A DNA stretch of 6,995 nt from Xanthomonas translucens pv. translucens DSM 18974 (GCF_000331775.1 NZ_CAPJ01000461.1:1-6995), one strand, 5' to 3'; positions 1-6,387 are shown, numbered from the stretch's first letter. Numbers and translations are program-made. Notes: generated by a model not told the origin, from the letters alone.

Positions 1-1321
1 CAGCGCCCCGTCCGCGGCCGGCGCCGCGCTGGCGCTGCCGGACTGGCGCGAGGTGTTCCTGGATCCGCGCCTGCGCCAGGTCATCGCGCTGGGCCTGGAC
101 AACAACCGTGACCTGCGCGTGGCCATGCTCGCGATCGACAAGGCGCGCGCGCAGTACCGGATCCAGCGCGCCGCGCTGGCGCCGGCGCTGGATGCCACTG
201 CCAGCAGCGGCCGCCAGCGCACCAGTGCCAGCGCCAGCGACAGCGGGCAGGCGCAGATCGACAGCAGCGACACCGTGCAGGTCGGCATCAGCAGTTGGGA
301 GCTGGACCTGTTCGGGCGCGTGCGCAGCCTGAAGGACGAAGCCCTGGAAACCTGGCTGGCCAGCGCCGAAACCCAGCGCAGCGTGCGCTTGAGCCTGATC
401 GGCCAGATCGCCGACGCCTGGCTCGCGGTCGGCGCCGACCAGCAGTCGCTGGCCCTGGCGCAGCAGACCCTGGACAGCCAGGAGCAGACGCTGCGGCGCA
501 GCCGCGACCAGCACGCCAACGGCATCGGCTCGGGCCTGGACCTGGCGCAGATCCAGAGCAGCGTGGAAGCGGCGCGGGTCGCTGTCGCGCGCGCTGCCAC
601 CCAGCTCGCGCAGGCGCGCGACGCGCTGCAACTGGTGGTCGGCGCGCCGGTGGATGCGGCGCTGCTGGCCGGCACCGATGCGTTCGACGGCAGCGTGGCG
701 CTGGCGCCGGTCCCGGCGCAGCTGGATGCCGCGGTGCTGCTGCAGCGTCCCGACGTGCTCGCCGCCGAGCACGCGCTGAAGGCCGCCAACGCCGACATCG
801 GCGCCGCCCGCGCGGCATTCTTCCCGGCCGTGTCGTTGACCGCCTCCAGCGGGCGCAGCAGCGACGCGCTGTCCACGCTGTTCGCGGCGGGGTCGCGCAC
901 CTGGGCGTTCGTGCCCAGCATCGCGCTGCCGATCTTCCACGCCGGTGCGTTGAAGGCCTCGCTGGACGTCTCCAGGATCGGCAAGAACATCGCCGTGGCG
1001 CAATACGAGAAAGCCATCCAGAGCGCCTTCAGCGACGTCGCCGATGCGCTGGCGCAGCGCGACCACCTCGACGCGCAGCTGAGCGCGCAACGGGCGCTGG
1101 TGGAGGCGGTGCGGCGCAGCCACACGCTGGCCGAAGCGCGCTACCGCGCCGGCGTGGACGGCTACCTGCAGGTGCTGGACGCGCAGCGTTCGCTGTATGC
1201 CGCGCAGCAGGATCTGATCGCCTTGCGCCTGCAGGACGACAGCAACCGGGTCGCGCTGTACACCGTGCTGGGCGGCGGCGCGAATGCGCGCGCGACAGCG
1301 CCTGCCGCGGCGAGCCGGTGA
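1..1321 (+). CDS. RND efflux outer-membrane channel lipoprotein, NodT/OprM family (5' end missing)
   Basis: This is the outer-membrane channel of a tripartite efflux pump; such trimers span the outer membrane and periplasm and dock onto an RND pump and its adaptor. The reading frame is already open at base 2 and runs to TGA at 1319-1321, giving about 439 visible residues. OprM-like proteins are usually 460-490 residues, so only the signal peptide, lipobox and extreme N-terminus should be missing; the GTG at 53 is internal. Family hallmarks are seen directly: WELDLFGRVRS near 297-329, the RPDVLAAEHAL segment beginning at 746 followed by ANADIGAARAAFFPAVSLTAS, and the C-terminal GVDGYLQVLDAQRSLYAAQQ (1151-1210) ending in LYTVLGGG. 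Both repeats of the outer-membrane efflux fold are therefore present. Adaptor and pump genes would be expected upstream, outside the window. The substrate cannot be read from this sequence. The family call is very firm. Confidence 0.95.
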   Translation, partial: SAPSAAGAALALPDWREVFLDPRLRQVIALGLDNNRDLRVAMLAIDKARAQYRIQRAALAPALDATASSGRQRTSASASDSGQAQIDSSDTVQVGISSWELDLFGRVRSLKDEALETWLASAETQRSVRLSLIGQIADAWLAVGADQQSLALAQQTLDSQEQTLRRSRDQHANGIGSGLDLAQIQSSVEAARVAVARAATQLAQARDALQLVVGAPVDAALLAGTDAFDGSVALAPVPAQLDAAVLLQRPDVLAAEHALKAANADIGAARAAFFPAVSLTASSGRSSDALSTLFAAGSRTWAFVPSIALPIFHAGALKASLDVSRIGKNIAVAQYEKAIQSAFSDVADALAQRDHLDAQLSAQRALVEAVRRSHTLAEARYRAGVDGYLQVLDAQRSLYAAQQDLIALRLQDDSNRVALYTVLGGGANARATAPAAASR

Positions 1322-1366
1322 GCGCGCGGCCGGCGCAGGTGTGCGTCAGCCCACGCGGGTGCAACA

Positions 1367-1434
1367 TGTGGGAGCGACTTCAGTCGCGACGGGCCTTCTC
1401 GATAACGCGCGTCGTGACTGAAGACGCTCCCGCA
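1367..1434. repeat. REP-like imperfect inverted repeat between convergent genes
   Basis: The left arm (1367-1390, starting TGTGGGAGCGACTTCAGTCG) and the right arm (1411-1434) are inverted copies matching at 21 of 24 positions, separated by a 20-base spacer. The type of sequence (GTGGGAGCG at the outer edge, CTTCAGTC in the arm) resembles the REP elements common between genes in Xanthomonas and relatives, usually mobilised by RAYT-type transposases. It lies between the stops of the efflux channel gene and the EAL gene. In RNA from either strand it would fold into a long hairpin and could protect 3' ends or slow polymerase. There is no T-tract, so it is not a classical terminator. Only one copy is in the window. 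Confidence 0.75.
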
Positions 1435-1476
1435 GGCGCGTAGCGCGCTGACGGGATCGCACGCTCGCGCAGCTTG

Positions 1477-2883
1477 CTACTGACCGGCTGGGCCGCGATC
1501 GGCATCCCAGTGGGAGACGTCCGATGGCGAAACCAGCGTGCCCAGATGGGCCTGCGCAAACGTATCCGCGGCGACCGGGCGGCCGAACAGATAGCCCTGG
1601 TACGCAGTGCAGCCCATCTCGCCCAGCCATGCATGCTGCTGCTCCGTCTCCACGCCCTCGGCGACGGTGGAGATACCCAGGATGCCGGCGATCTCGATGA
1701 TCTTGCGCACCAGCTCGCGTTGGTTGCCGTCTGCGGTCATTCCGCGCACGAACGACCGGTCGATCTTCAGTTCGTCCAGCGGCAGCGCCTGCAGCAGCGA
1801 CAGCGAGGAGAAACCCGTTCCGAAGTCGTCCAGCGACCACGACATCCCGTCCTCGCGCAGCGCGTTCATCCTCGCGGTGACCAAGGGCAGGTCGCTCGCC
1901 AGCGCCGACTCGGTGATCTCGAAGCGGAGTCTGTTCGCTGGAGCGCCGATCCGGCCGACCACGTCGCGCACGTCTTCGACGAAGCTTGCCGATACCAGTT
2001 GCAAGGGGCTGACGTTGACCGACAGCACCAGCTCCGCGGTGCCGGGATGCCGCGACCACGCTTTCAGCTGCAGACAGGCCTGTTCCAGCACCCACAGGCC
2101 GATCTGATGGATCAGTCCGGTACTTTCGGCCAGGGGTATGAACTCGGCCGGCGGCTGCAATCCATAGCCCGGTCGATTCCAGCGCAGCAGCACTTCCGCG
2201 CCGACCAGCCGTCCGCGCGCCGATACCTGCGGCTGCAGGTAGGCGCACAACTCGTCGTGCGCGAGCGCGCGGACCAGCGCCGCGTGCTGATCCAGCCGCA
2301 CCTTGATGTCCTCGCTGAAGATGGCCAACACCCCGGCGGTCAGGATCATCGCGGTCGCGGTGTTCAGGGCATGGCCGATCCGGCGGATATCCTCCGGCAT
2401 CAGCCTCAGCGCAACGCCCAGGCTGCCAGGGATGATGGCCAGCGCGATGAGCAACGCAAAGCACAGCGCCGGGAATGTCCAGCGCAGGTAGACCCCTTCG
2501 CTACGGAACAGGAAAAAGGCGGCTGCACCGATCGGCAGAAGGAACAGATGCGTCGATCGCGCTGCCGCTGCGGTCGGCGTATCGGCCAGGCTGGCGAACA
2601 CCGTCATGACCAGCAGCAGATGCGCGATGGCGACGAGGGAAACGCGATCGAGCTTGCGCGACATGTACACGCAGGCCGTGCCCATCAGCATGACCAAAAA
2701 GAGCACGAGCGCCAATGCGCTCATGCCATGCGTGATGTAGTACGCCGCCCATGCCAGGCCGTGCGCCATGCAGGCGATCCCGCCGAACCGCAGCAGGCGT
2801 TGAACCCGCGGCCATTGCGCCTGGTCGGGGAGGTTTCGCGCCACCCATTCGTCGCCGCCAGCCCCCAATCCGGTTTCTTTCAC
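1477..2883 (-). CDS. membrane-anchored EAL-domain cyclic-di-GMP phosphodiesterase
   Basis: Predicted to hydrolyse cyclic di-GMP to pGpG, lowering the signal that favours biofilm over motility. Numbering from the GTG at 2883 (468 residues), the N-terminal half has about six hydrophobic segments (roughly 31-51, 55-74, 81-99, 110-126, 134-152, 173-189), so the protein should sit in the inner membrane. The EAL domain spans about 206-441. It keeps the residues expected of an active enzyme: E230 in EVLLRW (the EAL motif), N290 in NVSPLQL, E322 in FEITES, D352 and D353 in DDFGTG, K373 in LKIDRSF, E409 in AEGVET and Q429 in YQGYLFGRP. There is no GGDEF domain. The frame is also open back to a TTG at 2955 with AGGA nine bases upstream. 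I prefer GTG 2883 because the extra 24 codons are rich in rare codons (AGA, AGG, CGA, ATA) and encode a basic, unfamily-like tail. The signal sensed by the membrane part is unknown. The EAL call is firm, the start is not. Confidence 0.93.
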   Translation of the reverse strand: MKETGLGAGGDEWVARNLPDQAQWPRVQRLLRFGGIACMAHGLAWAAYYITHGMSALALVLFLVMLMGTACVYMSRKLDRVSLVAIAHLLLVMTVFASLADTPTAAAARSTHLFLLPIGAAAFFLFRSEGVYLRWTFPALCFALLIALAIIPGSLGVALRLMPEDIRRIGHALNTATAMILTAGVLAIFSEDIKVRLDQHAALVRALAHDELCAYLQPQVSARGRLVGAEVLLRWNRPGYGLQPPAEFIPLAESTGLIHQIGLWVLEQACLQLKAWSRHPGTAELVLSVNVSPLQLVSASFVEDVRDVVGRIGAPANRLRFEITESALASDLPLVTARMNALREDGMSWSLDDFGTGFSSLSLLQALPLDELKIDRSFVRGMTADGNQRELVRKIIEIAGILGISTVAEGVETEQQHAWLGEMGCTAYQGYLFGRPVAADTFAQAHLGTLVSPSDVSHWDADRGPAGQ

Positions 2884-3026
2884 ATGTATCCCGTTCTTCT
2901 GAGCATCGTCATGTGATCTGCGTCGGTTCGGTCGGCGCCTGCACACGCTCTTCAATAACGAAAGTCCTGCGTGGACAAGGTGACGAAGAAGCGGGCCGGT
3001 TGCAAGGCGGCAAAGCGGCGCCGGCT

Positions 3027-3048
3027 GCGCGCAATCCGGGTTGCGCGC
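3027..3048. repeat. short perfect inverted repeat in the mnmG-EAL spacer
   Basis: GCGCGCAA (3027-3034) and TTGCGCGC (3041-3048) form a perfect 8-bp stem around a 6-base loop. No T-tract follows on either strand, so it is not an intrinsic terminator by the usual rule. It lies inside the stretch without a gene and could be an RNA hairpin, a protein site or a chance palindrome of GC-rich DNA. Confidence 0.45.
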
Positions 3049-3283
3049 CTGGATGCTGCGGCCAGGTAGCGGGGCGCGTCCGCAATACCACTGAGGAGTG
3101 TGCCGCCGCGATTGCGGTTGCTGCTGCTGAGGTGCTCAAGGCGGCTGCAGCGATCTTGAGGAAGTCGACGTGAGCATCTCGCACTATGAAGACGATGGCG
3201 AGGATGATGCAGAGAGTAAAAGTGGAGGTTTCGCGGCCTGCAGCAGGCGGGCACGCCATCGCGTGCAGTCGAGCTCACCATTT

Positions 3284-3311
3284 GCGGCTGCCGGCATGGC
3301 CGGGCAGCCGC
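3284..3311 (-). terminator. possible transcription terminator or 3'-end hairpin of mnmG
   Basis: GCGGCTGCC (3284-3292) pairs perfectly with GGCAGCCGC (3303-3311), and the loop can form three further GC pairs. The hairpin begins 25 bases beyond the mnmG stop codon, a natural place for a 3' end. No run of Ts follows on the minus strand, so termination would have to be weak, Rho-assisted or of the T-tract-less type. Confidence 0.45.
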
Positions 3312-3335
3312 CACGCCGCATCCGCGCGCTGCCGC

Positions 3336-5225
3336 TTAAGCCACCCGGCTGCGCCGCGCGCGCTCCAGGTGCACCAGCAGCAGCGAGATCGCCGCCGGGG
3401 TCATGCCGGGGATGCGCTGCGCCTGGCCCACGGTTTGCGGGCGTACGCGTTGCAGCTTTTGCTGCACCTCGGCCGATAGCCCGCGCACCTGCGCGTAGTC
3501 GAACGCCTCGGCGATCGGCGTGTCCTCGTGGCGCTGCTGGCGCGCGATCTCGTCGCGCTGGCGGTCCAGGTAGCCGGCGTACTTGATGCCGATCTCGACC
3601 TGCTCGGCGACCTGCGCGTCGTCCACGCCCGGGCCCAGCGACGGCACCCGCATCAGCGCGGCGTAGTCGAGCTCCGGGCGCTTGATCAGGTCCAGCACGG
3701 TGGTCTCGCGGCTTACTGCCACCCCCAATGTCGCGGCGACCTCGCGGCCCAGCGCATTGCCCGGCGTGGCCCACAGCGCGCGCAGCCGTTCGTTCTCCCG
3801 TGCCACCGCCTCCTGCTTGGCCTGGAAGCGCGCCCAGCGCGCCGCGCCGACCAGGCCCAGGTCGTGGCCGATGCCGGTCAGGCGCGCGTCGGCGTTGTCC
3901 TCGCGCAGCTGCAGCCGGTATTCGGCGCGGCTGGTGAACATGCGGTACGGCTCGGTGGTGCCGTGGGTGATCAGGTCGTCGATCAACACGCCGATGTAGG
4001 CCTGGTCGCGGCGCGGCGACCACGTTTCCAGCCCGCGCACCTGGCGCGCCGCGTTGAGTCCGGCGATCAGGCCCTGCGCGGCGGCTTCCTCGTAGCCGGT
4101 GGTGCCGTTGATCTGGCCGGCGAAGAACAGCCCCGGCATCGCCTTGGTCTCCAGCGAGGCTTTCAGCCCGCGCGGGTCGAAGAAGTCGTATTCGATCGCG
4201 TAGCCGGGGCGGGTGATGTGGGCGCGCTCGAAGCCGCGGATCGAACGCACCAGCTCCAGCTGCACGTCGAACGGCAGCGAGGTGGAGATGCCGTTGGGAT
4301 AGATCTCGGCCACGTCGAGGCCTTCGGGCTCGACGAAGATCTGGTGGCTGGCCTTCTCGGCGAAGCGCACCACCTTGTCCTCGATCGACGGGCAATAGCG
4401 CGGGCCGATGCCCTCGATCTGGCCGGTGTACAGCGGCGAGCGGTCCAGCGCGCCGCGGATGATGTCATGGGTGCGCTCGGTGGTATGGGTGATCCAGCAC
4501 GAGACCTGGCGCGGATGCTGGGCGAGCTCGCCCATGAACGACATCACCGGCAGCGGATCGTCGCCGGGCTGCTCTTCCATCGCCGCGTAGTCCAGGCTGC
4601 GCCCGTCGATGCGCGGCGGAGTGCCGGTCTTGAGCCGGTCCACGCCGAAGCGGCCGTCGCGCAGCGTCTGCGCCAGCGCGGTGGCCGGCGGGTCGCCGGC
4701 GCGACCGCCGGCGTACTGGGTCTGGCCGATGTGGATCTTGCCGGCCAGGAAGGTACCGGCGGTCAGCACCACCGCGGCCGCCTCGAAGCGCAGGCCGGTC
4801 TGGGTGATGGCGCCGCGCACGCGCTCGCCTTCCACGATCAGCGCGTCCACCGCGGCCTGGAACAGGGTCAGGTTCGGCTGGGTCTCGACCAGGCGCCGGA
4901 TCGCGCTGCGGTACAGGCTGCGGTCTGCCTGGCAGCGGGTGGCGCGCACCGCCGGACCCTTCGAGGCGTTGAGCGTGCGCCACTGGATGCCGGCCAGGTC
5001 GGCGGCATGCGCCATCGCCCCGCCCAGCGCATCGATTTCCTTGACCAGATGGCCCTTGCCGATGCCGCCGATGGCCGGGTTGCAGCTCATCGCGCCCACT
5101 GTCTCCACGTTGTGGGTCAGCAGCAGGGTGCGCGCGCCGGCGCGCGCGGCCGCCAGCGCGGCCTCGGTGCCGGCGTGGCCGCCGCCGATCACGATGACGT
5201 CGTAGCGGTAGAAGGAATCGCTCAT
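3336..5225 (-). CDS. mnmG: tRNA uridine-5-carboxymethylaminomethyl modification enzyme MnmG (GidA)
   Basis: This FAD enzyme of the cytoplasm works with the GTPase MnmE to install the carboxymethylaminomethyl group on wobble uridine 34 of certain tRNAs, using methylene-tetrahydrofolate and NADH; loss impairs decoding accuracy. The product is 629 residues, the same length as E. coli MnmG. Seen directly: the FAD dinucleotide-binding loop GGGHAG (14-19), the conserved active-site cysteines C48 in MSCNPAIGG and C278 in [12 protein letters not shown] (GidA signature 1), and signature 2, [17 protein letters not shown] (369-385). The helical C-terminal region expected to contact MnmE and tRNA is complete through the TAA at 3336-3338. 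The ATG at 5225 starts the canonical N-terminus; its ribosome binding site is weak (ACGAG about eight bases upstream). Unlike in enteric bacteria, rsmG does not follow, so the gene appears monocistronic. Its promoter probably lies in the AT-rich DNA at 5296-5345, but no clear hexamer pair stands out. Confidence 0.98.
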   Translation of the reverse strand: MSDSFYRYDVIVIGGGHAGTEAALAAARAGARTLLLTHNVETVGAMSCNPAIGGIGKGHLVKEIDALGGAMAHAADLAGIQWRTLNASKGPAVRATRCQADRSLYRSAIRRLVETQPNLTLFQAAVDALIVEGERVRGAITQTGLRFEAAAVVLTAGTFLAGKIHIGQTQYAGGRAGDPPATALAQTLRDGRFGVDRLKTGTPPRIDGRSLDYAAMEEQPGDDPLPVMSFMGELAQHPRQVSCWITHTTERTHDIIRGALDRSPLYTGQIEGIGPRYCPSIEDKVVRFAEKASHQIFVEPEGLDVAEIYPNGISTSLPFDVQLELVRSIRGFERAHITRPGYAIEYDFFDPRGLKASLETKAMPGLFFAGQINGTTGYEEAAAQGLIAGLNAARQVRGLETWSPRRDQAYIGVLIDDLITHGTTEPYRMFTSRAEYRLQLREDNADARLTGIGHDLGLVGAARWARFQAKQEAVARENERLRALWATPGNALGREVAATLGVAVSRETTVLDLIKRPELDYAALMRVPSLGPGVDDAQVAEQVEIGIKYAGYLDRQRDEIARQQRHEDTPIAEAFDYAQVRGLSAEVQQKLQRVRPQTVGQAQRIPGMTPAAISLLLVHLERARRSRVA

Positions 5226-5302
5226 CGGGGACTCGTTGGCCGGCTCGCGCGGACCGGAGTGGGGGTGTTCGCGCCGCGACGCGCACTTGAAGAGGGTATT
5301 TT

Positions 5303-5318
5303 TGTGTTATTCATCACA
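5303..5318. promoter_or_regulatory. CRP/Clp-like binding palindrome
   Basis: TGTGTTATTCATCACA matches the CRP-family consensus TGTGA-N6-TCACA at nine of ten defined positions with the correct 6-base spacer. It sits in the only AT-rich patch of the region, 78 bases upstream of the mnmG start codon and centred about 57 bases before the predicted start of the small RNA. In Xanthomonas the CRP homologue is Clp, which responds to cyclic di-GMP. Which transcript it controls, if any, cannot be told from sequence. Confidence 0.5.
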
Positions 5319-5340
5319 ATTTATGAATTCGGCATTAAAG

Positions 5341-5357
5341 TTGGCATGCACTCTGCA
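5341..5357 (+). promoter_or_regulatory. sigma-54 (RpoN) -24/-12 promoter
   Basis: TTGGCATGCACTCTGCA aligns with the sigma-54 consensus YTGGCACGRNNNTTGCW at 11 of the 14 defined positions. The essential GG (5343-5344) and GC (5355-5356) are 12 bases apart, as required. The predicted start of transcription is about 5367-5369. It points away from mnmG and towards a structured segment that ends in an intrinsic terminator. Sigma-54 promoters need an activator of the NtrC/FleQ/PilR class bound further upstream; I could not identify that site. Confidence 0.65.
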
Positions 5358-5367
5358 GATAACCCTA

Positions 5368-5484
5368 CTGCACCCAACGTGGCATTGCGTCATGGGCGTA
5401 CGACTGGAATTGGAACAGGGGCCAGTCACGCGCACGTTGGGGGAGCTGGGGGCCGGTAGTCGGGGGACTGCCGGCCCTTTTTTT
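5368..5484 (+). ncRNA. predicted sigma-54-dependent small regulatory RNA, about 117 nt
   Basis: I do not recognise this RNA from any named family. It begins about 12 bases after the -12 element of the sigma-54 promoter and ends in the T-tract at 5484. Directly visible helices are CCCAACGTG (5373-5381) with CACGTTGGG (5433-5441), perfect over 9 bp; 5386-5390 with 5428-5432 (one G-T pair); and GACTGG (5402-5407) with CCAGTC (5422-5427), perfect, closing a 14-base loop. The 3' side of this arm (5422-5441) is paired without interruption, while the 5' side has unpaired bulges at 5382-5385 and 5391-5401. The terminator hairpin follows after an 8-base linker. GGA triplets lie in the apical loop (5412-5414) and linker (5442-5444), which might bind RsmA/CsrA; this is speculative. 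A 37-codon frame at 5346-5459 starts inside the promoter and has no ribosome site, so coding is unlikely. Confidence 0.65.
5450..5484 (+). terminator. strong intrinsic terminator of the predicted small RNA
   Basis: A 12-bp stem (5450-5461 with 5466-5477, one G-T pair, otherwise perfect) with a GGGG loop is followed at once by seven Ts (5478-5484). It is a textbook Rho-independent terminator for rightward transcription. As no protein gene precedes it on this strand, it is good evidence for a non-coding transcript ending here. Confidence 0.9.
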
Positions 5485-5530
5485 ATGCGCGCGATTCAGG
5501 CCCCGCCCTAGCAACCGCAAGGCCCGAACG

Positions 5531-5565
5531 CGAAAAGCCCCGGCGAGCCGGGGCTTTTCGTTTTT
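5531..5565 (+). terminator. second intrinsic terminator hairpin, 47 bases downstream
   Basis: A perfect 13-bp stem, CGAAAAGCCCCGG (5531-5543) with its inverse (5548-5560), and a CGAG loop are followed by five Ts (5561-5565). It is strong for rightward transcription. On the minus strand the stem ends in TTTTCG without a following T-run, so leftward action is less certain. No gene lies between it and the first terminator. It may back up the small RNA's terminator or shield mnmG from transcription arriving from the right. Confidence 0.8.
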
Positions 5566-5577
5566 AGGCGCCGACGC

Positions 5578-5619
5578 CCGACAGGGCCGGAACAGGGGGG
5601 ATCCAGATTTCCCTGTCGG
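5578..5619. repeat. inverted repeat with two competing left arms
   Basis: CCGACAGGG (5578-5586) is the perfect inverse of CCCTGTCGG (5611-5619), with 24 bases between. A second ACAGGG (5592-5597) inside the spacer could pair with the same right arm over 6 bp. The segment lies downstream of both the terminator at 5531-5565 and the lipoprotein gene. No promoter or coding frame explains it. It may be an RNA structure in the 3' region of the lipoprotein transcript or a protein-binding site. Confidence 0.4.
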
Positions 5620-5663
5620 ACATCGACATAGACAGTGGGGCGATCGCTTCGGGTCATAAAGCG

Positions 5664-5711
5664 ACGCAGGCGGTCACCCCGTGCGACCTAGAGTGCGTCT
5701 TGTGCCTGCGT
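5664..5711 (-). repeat. stem-loop downstream of the lipoprotein gene, possible weak terminator
   Basis: ACGCAGGC (5664-5671) and GCCTGCGT (5704-5711) form a perfect 8-bp stem, and GGTC (5672-5675) with GACC (5684-5687) adds an inner 4-bp helix. It begins 17 bases beyond the lipoprotein stop codon on the minus strand. The bases after it on that strand read CGCTTTATG, a very short T-run, so any termination would be inefficient. Confidence 0.4.
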
Positions 5712-5727
5712 GAAATCAAGCTTTTTC

Positions 5728-6279
5728 TTAAGGCTCTAGTGTGCGCTTCGTCCCATTGCTACGCCCCAGATTGCCAGGCCGGGGCGCGGACGGACGCGGC
5801 TGGGCGGCCGGCCTGGGCGCGCTGGCCGGACGTGGCTGCATCGACTGCGGACGCGGCTGCATCGACTGGGGGCGAGGATCGGCGTTGGCGGCATCGGGGC
5901 GGCGCAACCGGTCCAGGTCGCGCCATGGCGACTTGACCCGGCCGCCACCACCGCCGCTGATCGGCGGTGGGCGGTCCGGCGGGCGGCCGTTGTCGTCAGG
6001 CCGCGGGCGCGGCGGCGGACGGTAGCGCGGCTGACCGTAATAGTCGCGGTAGTACGGGCCGCCGTAGCCGTAGTAGCCATAACCGTAATAGCCCGCGCCA
6101 TAGCCATACGGCACGGCACTGTACGGCGCGTAGTACCCGTCGGAGTAGCCGTCCGGATAGCGGTATTCGACCGTTGGGGCGCCGCGATAGTAACCGCCGC
6201 CGTTGTCGGCGTAGTCGTAGGTGGCGCAGCCGCTCAGCGTGGCCAGCACTCCAGCGGCCCAGATCAGGCGCATGTTCAT
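5728..6279 (-). CDS. Tyr/Gly/Pro-rich outer-membrane lipoprotein, function unknown
   Basis: I do not recognise a named family. The 183-residue product starts with a short lipoprotein signal: a basic start, a hydrophobic core and the lipobox LSGC (15-18). Lipidation would occur at C18; A19 at position +2 argues against inner-membrane retention, so the outer membrane is likely. The mature protein has two low-complexity zones. Residues 21-86 hold 23 tyrosines among Gly, Asp and Pro, including GYYGYGYYGYGG-like runs. Residues 87-170 are Pro/Arg-rich and basic, with a GGGGG run near 109-113 and a doubled heptad PRPQSMQ at 135-148. The protein is probably largely disordered on the periplasmic or surface side. 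The ATG at 6279 is set by an excellent ribosome site, GAGAGGA, ending six bases upstream; M3 is a weaker alternative. It is transcribed divergently from the PLP-enzyme gene across a 165-base gap. Confidence 0.85.
   Translation of the reverse strand: MNMRLIWAAGVLATLSGCATYDYADNGGGYYRGAPTVEYRYPDGYSDGYYAPYSAVPYGYGAGYYGYGYYGYGGPYYRDYYGQPRYRPPPRPRPDDNGRPPDRPPPISGGGGGRVKSPWRDLDRLRRPDAANADPRPQSMQPRPQSMQPRPASAPRPAAQPRPSAPRPGNLGRSNGTKRTLEP
5828..5869. repeat. two tandem 21-bp repeats inside the lipoprotein gene
   Basis: 5828-5848 and 5849-5869 are head-to-tail copies differing at two positions. They encode two in-frame copies of a Pro-Arg-Pro-Gln-Ser-Met-Gln heptad on the minus strand. The 21-bp unit keeps the frame, so copy number could vary between strains by slippage. 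Confidence 0.75.
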
Positions 6280-6387
6280 GGCGAATCCTCTCCCTGAGGC
6301 TGACCGACAGGTTCGACGTGTTGCATTGAATGCCCCCTTAACCCGCTTCGTCGGTGATTGAACGCTTAAGTCGCGTACAACGGCTGT

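Larger units (their letters stand above)
2884..3335. other. 452-base stretch without a convincing gene
   Basis: This spacer lies between the start of the EAL gene and the stop of mnmG, both on the minus strand. Several frames stay open for about 100 codons on both strands, as is usual at this GC content. Their products are low-complexity Ala/Arg/Pro strings with no recognisable motif and no good ribosome binding site. What can be seen is a perfect 8-bp hairpin at 3027-3048, a strong hairpin at 3284-3311 just after mnmG, and an AGGA plus TTG at the EAL end that could be an alternative start for that gene. It must also hold the EAL promoter, but I could not pick a convincing -35/-10 pair. It could be the remnant of a decayed gene; nothing identifiable remains. 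Confidence 0.6.

Noticed and set aside
295..1443. A 382-codon plus-strand frame inside and beyond the efflux channel gene
   Set aside because: Arg/Ala/Gly-rich shadow in a different frame of the certain efflux gene; no family features.
1474..2916. A 480-codon plus-strand frame opposite the EAL gene
   Set aside because: Antisense shadow of the EAL domain gene, which has every catalytic motif on the minus strand.
2909..3259. A 116-codon minus-strand frame with one hydrophobic stretch between mnmG and the EAL gene
   Set aside because: Overlaps the EAL upstream region, lacks a good ribosome site, and the product after the hydrophobic stretch is low-complexity; no family recognised.
5262..5285. 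TCGCGCCGCGA palindrome in the mnmG leader as an activator site
   Set aside because: Only 5 bp per arm and made wholly of G/C-rich bases, expected by chance here; no known activator consensus matches.
3528..5459. A 643-codon open frame on the plus strand opposite mnmG
   Set aside because: It is the antisense shadow of a GC-rich conserved gene; the product is a His/Arg/Ala-rich string without motifs, and mnmG on the other strand is certain.
5346..5459. A 37-codon frame across the predicted small RNA
   Set aside because: Its ATG lies inside the sigma-54 promoter, upstream of the predicted transcript start; no ribosome site, and the stop is within the terminator stem.
5236..5511. A 91-codon plus-strand frame running through the mnmG upstream region
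   Set aside because: Crosses the promoter, the structured RNA and the first terminator including its T-tract; no family features.
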